Assembly: GCA_030407315.1 (NCBI GenBank)
Contig: JALQPE010001741.1
Location: 1 to 49,059, forward strand
DNA: 49,059 nt
Source of the DNA: Asparagopsis taxiformis
Lineage: Eukaryota; Rhodophyta; Florideophyceae; Bonnemaisoniales; Bonnemaisoniaceae
Direction of reading: 5' to 3'
Shown here: positions 41,915-49,059 of the stretch, in pieces
Position numbering within the stretch: position 1 is the first letter of the stretch
Layout: every line of letters begins with the position of its first letter
Translations under genes and position numbers: made by a program
The notes under the pieces: generated by a model
Database searches by the model: none
What the model was told of the DNA's origin: nothing
What the model saw: only the letters and a program-made list of their open reading frames with translations

Positions 41915-44900
41915 CTAATTCCATGCTCTAAACGCTGTCCCATAATGAACGTAGAGCTCCTGCCCCGGACGGATATCGCGGATTGCACGTACTACAATGA
42001 TCTTCGGATTTTCTAGGTCCTTCGCCTTGAGCTTCTTCCCCGTCGAACCGCTGCTGTAGTTCTCGACAAACTCGACGTTGGCCATCCGCCTGGTGTCTTC
42101 CGCCGGAGTGTCCTCACCTCGCAAATACCGCGGGTCGTTGATGAACTGCGCCGAACAGAACGGAGCCGGAACAATCCAAATTGGATGCTCGATGTTTTCG
42201 TCGTCCTCCGCTGTTGCATACAGCTTGATGGCATACATCAAGAATGTTTCCTTCGTTATCGCCATGTGACCCTCTCCGTACGCGAACCTCATCGACTCCT
42301 TGCTCATATCAGAGTACACAACAGTTCCGTAGTATGCACATACTTCGTCGCCAACATTAAATGTCTGTTCAGCGAAGAGCCCTCTTCCTGCATTTGGATG
42401 CTTAATCAGCGATGGTCGAACGCTCAATTTTTTCGCAACACAATCGTGTGCCCGCATCACGCGAGGGTTTTCAGTTTGCAACCAGCGGCGCAGGGAAGGT
42501 GGCCAATAATGTACCGGTTTTTCCATGTGCTCGTGCGACGCAATCGACTCTGGGCACAGCTGCCAGAGGTACTGCCGAATATATTTCGGGAACCTCTGGT
42601 ACAGGGGAAGGCCAGGTGGGGGTTCGATGATCCTGCGTTCCCTCTGCGTACGCATCGTGACAGAGGGGGACGCCAAGAACTTCTCAGCACTCTGTTTCGC
42701 TTCTGTCGTGACCCTCATGTCAGTGTTGTTTGAAAGAATTACACGTGACATGACTGCACACAGCTTTGGAAGCGATCGTGCCACACACAATTTGTCCATG
42801 TCACTGCCGACGAAAACACGGTGCTCAGGCAAGCTCATAGCTGCTTTTCCCGTTGCGAAAGTGCCAGAGAATGGATCGACAACAATATCACCAGGCTGTG
42901 AATGCTGGCTGATCAACTCCATCATGAGAGCGACGCTCTTCTGCTCTGCACGAACTCTGACCGTAGCACCGGTTGTGCTCCTTGTTCGCCACACCATCTC
43001 ATTCGAATCGATGGCGGGCATATTGATGGTGACGTTGCACCACGCCGGGTACGTGCCGTCCATGTATCCGTGGTTCCTATAGGCCACCATCTCGCTTCCG
43101 GTCTTGAACGGAACACCTCGCTTCCAGAAGTGGATAGCGACCTCTGCCATGTTCATGCGTTGGTACCTCTTCCGCCCCGGCATTTGATAGAGGTGCCCAG
43201 GTAGTCGGACAAACAACAGAGGTACCTCGTCAACGAAGAAAACTGAATTCCGAACGACGTCCTCCTCCTCCTCATCCGCACTTTCTTCGCCACTGTGCTG
43301 CGATGCTTCGGAGTCCGAATTCATGGACGTAACCTCTTCTTCATCCGACCCGTCATCACTGGCAGCAGCATCGGTTGGGCCTTCTGACTGCGGTCCTTTG
43401 TACGTTTCCAAGTAATGGAACCATTCGTAGAACTGCAAAACGGAGCAGAACACGATGCCGTGGCCACCGGGGCGCAACAGCTCGTCAAACACTTCGATGC
43501 TAGCCTGCATATCTTCTGCAGTTAGCCTGTCGTACGAAGAGTTGGAATCGTTCCTCTTACGACGAACATTGTAGGGCGGATCAGTCAGAATGAGCTGAAC
43601 GTTGCCCGTGATGGGCACGTGTTCTCGGCTCTCGTCGGCACTGACCAAATCTTCGAAAGGGACGTCGTACACCCGGCAATACTGACTCATTTTCGAAAGA
43701 AAGTCCTTTGCGAGAGCCTGCCCTTCACTTTCCTGCTCTTCTGTCGCATGGGGTGACGGTGACGGGGGAGACGGCCCTTGGGCAGTAAGACTGGTCCTCC
43801 CAGGTCCAAGTTGAAGCCTGGTTGTGTGTCTTGTCGACGGAACCAAACCTCTCCCTCCTGTGTTGCGACGAGTGGGAGTGTCATCAACCGGCTTGGGGAC
43901 CTTTTCTGCGTCCGCGGCTTGTGGTGCCGGGCGGAGGACAGCCATAACGTCTTCGTCGAGGGTGTCAAAGTACGCTGGCAGCTTGTCCGGATTTCCGCTT
44001 GACAAGTATATTTCCAGCGCCCCCAGCGGTCGGACTCCGGCCAGGTGTACAGGTCCGGGTTGACGATAAGAAACTGCAACCGGTCGAAGAACTTCCTCAC
44101 AAGGTCCCTAAATGCACTGTGCTGCGCACTGGTTCTTGTCTCTACTTTTCCACCATATCCATCAGGATGAGATAGGGGAGCTTTGTCGTGGTAGAGATCT
44201 AGCTTCTGCTCCATCGGTGCGAATAGACCTTCATCGAGCACGTCAAACCAATGCTCACTGCTGTCGAAAATGATGTACGGCGCCATCAACTCTTCGAAGC
44301 TGGAAAACTTTGCGGCGAAGGCCACATCGGTCCAAGCATGGTATAAAACTTGAACCACGTAACAAGCTCGATTAGTGCTTTTCCGATGGGCTGGGACGCG
44401 TGCGGCTTCGTTCCCCTCTTCGGCCGCGTCGCCTATTCGGCGACGCGGCAGGTTCTTGTTGTGATTTCGGATGATAGACAACGCTTGGAAATACATCAAT
44501 ACCTCGAACGTTTCCGGTGGAGCAAGAACGAAGGCGCTTGGTTCCCCGCGCTGCGGCGCCTGTAGTGGCGAAGGAAGCATGTTACATCCAATAAGGAAGG
44601 TCTGCGGCACGATCCCAGAAAGGATGCAGTGCTCAACCCATTGCCCGATACGCTCATCCTGTCTTGAAAACTCGGCAATGGGTAATGCCAGACGAACAAT
44701 CTGCTTGGCTCGCTCAACGTTCATCTCTGCCATGACGATTTCGGCAACATCCGCCTCGACTCCAGCATTCTTCGAACGACCGCTGAAGGCCATGCTGAGT
44801 CGACCTTGCAGCGCCGCAAATTGTTCTTCCGTGCCCTGCGCAACCCAAGCGCCAAGGTCCGCGTATGTGAAACCTCCCGGCTTGTCCGTCAAGTCTGCGA

Positions 44901-45099
44901 AACTTGAGTGGGCGAATAAATCCAGCAAGAGGCGGAGGAAGTCTTTGCCAGCGAGAGTAGTTTCGCGGGCGGCGCGACCTACGTTTCGACGTGTACCCAT
45001 GTCACTAGAATCCTCCCAAGGGCTAGCGGGTTCGCGCAGAATTGGCACGGTTGCGTCGTCAACGATCGGATTGCTGTTGCGCCTGCGCTTATTCGTCAT
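41915..45099 (-). CDS. DNA amino-methyltransferase (beta class) fused to a SET domain, one frame break
   Basis: ATG 45099 starts a helical N-terminal region of about 355 residues of unknown family. At 44020-44024 (C5; G5 on the coding strand) the frame must slip by -1; a sixth G gives a continuous protein of about 1060 residues. The second ORF starts with TTG only, which supports one gene. Counted from 44005, motif IV DPPY is at 142-145 (43582-43571), an acidic stretch follows at 219-249, then the target-recognition region, then motif I VVDPFSGTFATGKAAM at 375-390. Motif IV before motif I defines the beta class of N6-adenine/N4-cytosine DNA methylases. Residues 528-696 form a SET domain: GRGLFA, CAYYGTVV, FINDPRY, ANVEF and ELYVHYG with the likely catalytic Tyr; NDP replaces the usual NHS. 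It could modify DNA and a protein such as a histone. Inverted palindromic repeats lie on both sides. Confidence 0.8.
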
Positions 45100-45440
45100 A
45101 ATGGAATGAGTGGAAATTCGGTACAGGATGGCGACCGCTCGGCGAGACAGTCAAATTTGACGACGTATCTCGTGACGTTTGCACTCTTTCGTGAGGAACA
45201 CTGGTTGATATCGAACGGAACAGAGTATACGGGTACACAGCACTGGAAAGGTCTTGAAACCCGTAACCGGTGTAGGTAATAAGTTGTGACGGATACGTGG
45301 TAGAGAAAAATTTTAAAAAGATTGTGATTCCCTGTCTTTGAGTGTTGTACTGCACGGCCGCCATGGCGGCTGTGACTGCAGTCACATAGGTTGTCACAGG
45401 TGCATCACGCTTACCAGGTGAGCGACATCCGGACGGCCAC
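45100..45440. other. Upstream region of the methyltransferase-SET gene
   Basis: No gene seen. It probably contains the promoter. CTGCAGTCACA-type short inverted words occur near 45370-45400, but none is clearly a site. Confidence 0.35.
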
Positions 45441-45628
45441 TGGACATGGGGATGTCCAGCTCAGATGCATTGCTGGCCAGACCAGAAATTCTACAATTTC
45501 GGGCAGAAAAAATTTGCAAAAAACATCGATTTCGGCGGTCGATTGTGCCGTACGGCACATCCCCATCTCAAAAACATGTTCACATGTGCATGTTTTTGAG
45601 AATAGCCCAAATTTTAATTCAAATCAGG
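45441..45628 (+). repeat. Palindromic repeat, copy right of the methyltransferase gene
   Basis: It is in the opposite orientation to the copy at 41488-41687, so both face outward with CAAATCAGG at the outer edge. It shares the private variants listed there. The first hairpin is altered to TGGACATGGGGATGTCCA. Confidence 0.92.
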
Positions 45629-45639
45629 ATGCAGATATT

Positions 45640-45900
45640 CGTCTTCTAGCATTGTCAGAACACATTCGTATAACCACATTTGGAGAACCTGAGCCCAGAG
45701 CTATCGGTTTTGGCGGGAGCTAAGCCATATCTCATATAATCAGTAACTACTTCCCGCCAGCTGAGTGGTGGAACCCTGCTATTTCTACCAACGAGACATA
45801 CGGGGTGTCAACTCGGCAATCGTATATGATTTGGGTGCTAAATTTATTCAAGAGACGAATGGGCTTCGAAAAGGAGCCCAACAACGTCTTCTTGTGATCC
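45640..45900. other. Unassigned spacer
   Basis: No gene, repeat or RNA recognised. Confidence 0.4.
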
Positions 45901-45924
45901 ATGGGTATAGGACTACTCTATTCT

Positions 45925-46230
45925 TCTCCAGGCTTCCACCATAGCCTCCTCCACCACCTCCGTTAATGGATCGAATATCCGAACCGCACCTCAACATGCT
46001 TTTCTTCTCATCCATGGGTACTGACATCTCACATGTTCTCCAGGCTTCCACCATAGCCTCCTCCACCTCCGTTAATGGAAAGAATATCCGAACCGGACCT
46101 GAACATGTGTTTCTTCTCATCCATGGGTACTGACATCTCACATGTTCTCAACATGTGAGATGTCAGTACCGGAGAAGTTCTCCAGGCTTCCTCCGTAGCC
46201 ACCTCCTCCACCTCCGTCTGTGGGAATCAA
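45925..46230. repeat. 112-bp tandem repeat with GGN codons on the minus strand
   Basis: TCTCCAGGCTTCC begins units at 45925 and 46037, and a third, altered one begins at 46179. The minus strand reads as Gly-rich peptide (GGGGGGYGGSLE) with an MDEKK word. An ORF of 97 codons (46141-45848) exists but is explained by the repeat. A gene fragment is possible. Confidence 0.7.
46126..46170. repeat. Perfect hairpin: 21-bp arms, 3-base loop
   Basis: Left arm GGTACTGACATCTCACATGT plus T at 46126-46146, loop CTC, right arm the exact reverse complement at 46150-46170. The left arm belongs to the tandem repeat, so the hairpin probably arose by an inverted duplication of a unit end. Confidence 0.95.
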
Positions 46231-46751
46231 CACAACATCACCACTGCGTCTTACCTCACATCCACATCTCTCCGGGATGAAAACGGACGGACGACATAGG
46301 GTTTGTAGACGTTTAGAATCTTGTTAGAAAAAAGTAAACGAAAGAGAACTTCTCTTTCATTGAATGATATCTCGTCCCTGTCGCAATATGTTCCATTTTC
46401 ATTTTCTCGGGTTGCACACCCATCATGGGTGATCAAGGCCTGGATCGAACCCTCCGAGGGTCTTCGATGGATAGGACAGATAGTGGAAGGCTTTTAAGCC
46501 TGTGACCAAGCGGCTATTGATTGGTTGGAGGAAGGAAATTACAGAGGAAATATAGCTGAGTACGGTGCTCGCGATAGCTGTTAGGTTAAAGTCAAATATG
46601 TTTTTCGATTATTTTTCGTACGGAAATGCCTTGCAAAAGACGATGCTTTGTCGTTCTCCTGGAGGGAGTCCGTTGCATTGCACTCAATTCGAGAGCATCG
46701 TCATGGAGAGGATTCTTTCTGCTTGTTAGAATCGGTTTAGAGCAGATAGCT
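46231..46751. other. Unassigned spacer
   Basis: No convincing gene. A B-box-like GGGTTCGATCC is present on the minus strand near 46440-46452, without a tRNA fold. Confidence 0.4.
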
Positions 46752-47805
46752 AATGCATTACTGGCCAGCCCAGAAATTGTAGAATTTCGGGCAGCAAAAA
46801 TATTGTAAAAAACCTTGATTTGGGCGGTCGATTGTGCCGTACGGCACACCCCCATCTCAAAAACATGTTCACATGTGCATGTTTTTGAGAATAGCCCAAA
46901 TTTTAATTCTAATCAAGGTGTCTAATTTGGCCACAACGGCCCCAGGCACCGGCCGCCGCCCCGAGTGGGGTTGTCACTGGCTTCTGTAAGCACTAACGGT
47001 AAGGCTAAATGGCGTCTGACGAACGGTCAATTTCAGGCTCAATACGCCAGGGACAGGTCTTGGTCCTTGTTCCATCATGGTCCCACCCCACTCTCTCACG
47101 ACCAACCTGAAATGGACGTCCGGTGGATGTCCAGCTCGATTGCACTGCTGGCCAGCCCAGAAATTCTAAAATTTCGGGCACAAAAAAATTGTAAAAAATC
47201 AACGATTTGGGCGGGTCGATTGTGCCGTACGGCACACCCCCATCTCAAAAACATGTTCACATGTGCATGTTTTTGAGAATAGCCCAAATTTTAATTCAAA
47301 TCAGGGTGTCTAATTTGGCCACAACGGCCCCAGGCACCGGCCGCCGCCCCGAGCGGGGTCATCACTGGCTTCTGTAAGCACTAACTGTGAGGCTAAATGG
47401 CGCCGAAAGATGGGTCGATTCCAGGCTTCAAGCCTAAGTTATGCTAGGGAGAAATGTTCTTCTGTGTTTCATCATGGTCCCGCCTTACTCCCTGAAAACA
47501 AACACTACTCACCCATCACGTTACTCATATTCCGTGCACTTTGTATTAGTAGTGAACCCGCCTGCTTAGTTGCTGCAATGCGTGGATGTAGGCAGCACAC
47601 GACTAACCTGAAATGGACGTCCGGTGGATGTCCAGCTCAGATGCACTGCTGGCCAGCCCAGAAATTCTAAAATTTCGGGCACAAAAAATCTTGCAAAAAT
47701 CAACGATTTGGGCGGGTCGATTGTGCCGTACGGCACACCCCATCTCAAAAACATGTTCACATGTGCATGTTTTTGAGAATAGCCCAAATTTTAACTCAAA
47801 TCAGG
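46752..47805 (+). repeat. Palindromic repeat array, three copies
   Basis: Copies at about 46752-46918 (missing the first hairpin), 47105-47305 and 47606-47805. Spacers match those of the 1.5-2.9 kb array, including a 200-bp spacer with ACTACTCACCCATCACGTTACTC. Order and orientation are the same as in the left array, so the two arrays derive from one ancestral array. Confidence 0.92.
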
Positions 47806-48147
47806 GTGTTCCCCGGATAAAGGGGTGCTCGCAGCCGCCCCAAAAGCCGCGTAGCTTGACAGCTGTAATTTTAACACATTACACATCAAGGACACTGCCT
47901 GCTTCACGCCACCTCGTCAGGTTTCGAGAGCCCGACTCGGGCCCGTTCCGAACGGACACTCACATCTCGATTGCCTCTCTTGCATTCCAGCGGTCACGAT
48001 AGGTGTGTACCTAACAAAATTTCGGTTGTATTGTGTATTATTTCCAGCGATTGGCGTTCACGACCATTCTTCAACGTGAAACATACCATCCACATCACTC
48101 CAATACGTCAACGTCAACCATCTCTTTTCCTTTCCAACTCAACAACC

Positions 48148-49059
48148 ATGGCGGATACGCATTTCAGCAGTTTGTTTTCAACGGTTTGCGGCGATCAAGT
48201 GAGCGCGTCAGCAGAGTCGCGCGGACTCAAGCGCGGCGTCGATGTCGACTTGTTTGCGGACGTGGACGGTGCGGCTGTGCATATTGGGACGGCTTCGGTG
48301 AGCACTGCTGGTGGCGATGTTGGCCTTCCGCGCACGCTGCACAACCACAAGCTGCCGGAAACCGACGAGGCGGACTATATCGTCGTGCGCAACATTGCGA
48401 CTAAGGACAAGTTCAAGGACCTCCCGTTCCCGTACATGTTTGATGGCGCCGAGGGACCGCCGGAGACGATGGGTGGAGCATACGCCGCGGCGTTTTTTAC
48501 CCTTGGGATACTCGGATGATGCGCCCCGCTGCGGAGGATGGCCCTAGCGACATTCGTACCCCTGCTGCAGCGTCAAACTTCAACGCAGCGACGAACCAGG
48601 CCAGCTCGGGAACGGATGCCCAGTACCGGTCCGGCAGGCGAAATCACTGGTTCGGGGGGTACGAAGCATCCAGGCACGCTCACTCCGGTTTCGGGAGGCA
48701 CGAAGCGCCCTGCTCGCTCTGCAAGACCCTCCAGTGGAGGCACGAAGCACCCTGCTCGCTCCAACGTCACCGAAGCTACTACGCAGGACGTAACCGAGGT
48801 GGACGACGAACCGGAGGTGGCGGAGAGCATTCGTGAGCAGCAGGGGACGCAAATTACGGTGCCCAAGTTTGTGACGTCGGATTACGTCGGAGAAGGAGCG
48901 ACTGTGTTGGTGAGGCAGCTAGTGGAAACCGGCCGTGACCCTTCGGGATGTGAAAGAAGACCACGTGGAGGACCTGCGCAACAATATGTGGCTGTGGGGT
49001 ATGTGAGCTCTTCGCGTATCACTGTGACGGTGCTGAGGTCGCAGAACACGCATTGCCCG
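48148..49059 (+). CDS. Unrecognised gene, 3' partial, with frame breaks
   Basis: ATG 48148 (MADTHFSSLFSTV) opens a frame that stops at 48519. One extra T in the T6 run at 48493-48498 extends it into the next frame. From about 48610 to the window end another frame is open and shows a repeat of the type SGGTKHP or SGGTKRP followed by an acidic stretch (EVDDEPEVAESI). A second break near 48600 is needed. The N-terminal 120 residues have ordinary composition (LPETDEADYIVVRNI). No family recognised. The upstream 100 bp after the palindromic repeat resemble the region before the coiled-coil gene at 41254. Confidence 0.45.

Noticed and set aside
45848..46141. Gly-rich 97-codon minus-strand ORF as a gene
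   Set aside because: It is explained by the 112-bp tandem repeat and has no support outside it.
46430..46500. tRNA-like B box GGGTTCGATCC on the minus strand
   Set aside because: No A box at the right distance and no acceptor or T-stem pairing.

Overview
The window looks like nuclear DNA of a eukaryote. It is rich in LTR retrotransposons (Ty3/gypsy chromovirus type and Ty1/copia type) and in DNA-transposon genes. No rRNA, no confident tRNA and no bacterial operon structure were seen. Genes appear intron-poor. A compact-gened alga (for example a red alga) or a fungus would fit, but the sequence alone does not settle which.

Layout. 0-1.3 kb: 3' part of a 2-oxoglutarate/Fe(II) dioxygenase-like gene. 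1.5-3.0 kb: array of a repeat built from palindromes. 3.2-6.0 kb: purine-biased DNA, a second palindromic repeat family, a tRNA-like segment and diverged direct repeats. 6.0-6.7 kb: a unit with 66-bp inverted ends around a retrotransposon gag fragment. 6.7-8.9 kb: decayed gypsy pol, whose 3' LTR (9013-9139 plus 14492-14710) is split by a nested gypsy element (9140-14487, minus strand, AGAG target duplication). 14.7-15.1 kb: a fragment of a host membrane-protein gene, then the same LTR family in inverted orientation. 15.35-20.83 kb: copia element 1 (430-bp LTRs, GAGGA duplication). 21.1-25.2 kb: a head-to-head pair of three-pass, cysteine-rich membrane-protein paralogs. 25.8-30.4 kb: copia element 2 (identical 151-bp LTRs, TGTGG duplication), inserted into the LTR of copia element 3 (minus strand, 30.5-33.8 kb, 5' truncated). 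33.8-35.3 kb: 43-bp and 24-bp tandem arrays and degenerate repeats. 35.85-38.89 kb: Plavaka-like transposase gene. 38.97-41.25 kb: a convergent gene for a basic coiled-coil protein. 41.9-45.1 kb: a DNA amino-methyltransferase fused to a SET domain, bracketed by inverted copies of the palindromic repeat. 45.6-47.8 kb: glycine-codon tandem repeats, a perfect hairpin and more palindromic repeats. 48.1 kb to the end: 5' part of an unrecognised gene.

How it may fit together (inference). The 2OG oxygenase, the methyltransferase-SET fusion, the coiled-coil protein and the last gene each lie beside copies of the same palindromic repeat. The copies flanking the methyltransferase gene are inverted and share private variants. 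This suggests mobile or transposon-derived units carrying DNA- and chromatin-modifying enzymes next to a Plavaka-type transposase.

Data-quality caution. Nearly every long gene is broken by an apparent one-base loss, most of them in a homopolymer. Adding one base restores one continuous reading frame in most of them. Copia elements with identical or near-identical LTRs show the same pattern. I read most of these as consensus undercalls rather than true pseudogenisation, so several split ORFs are annotated as single genes.
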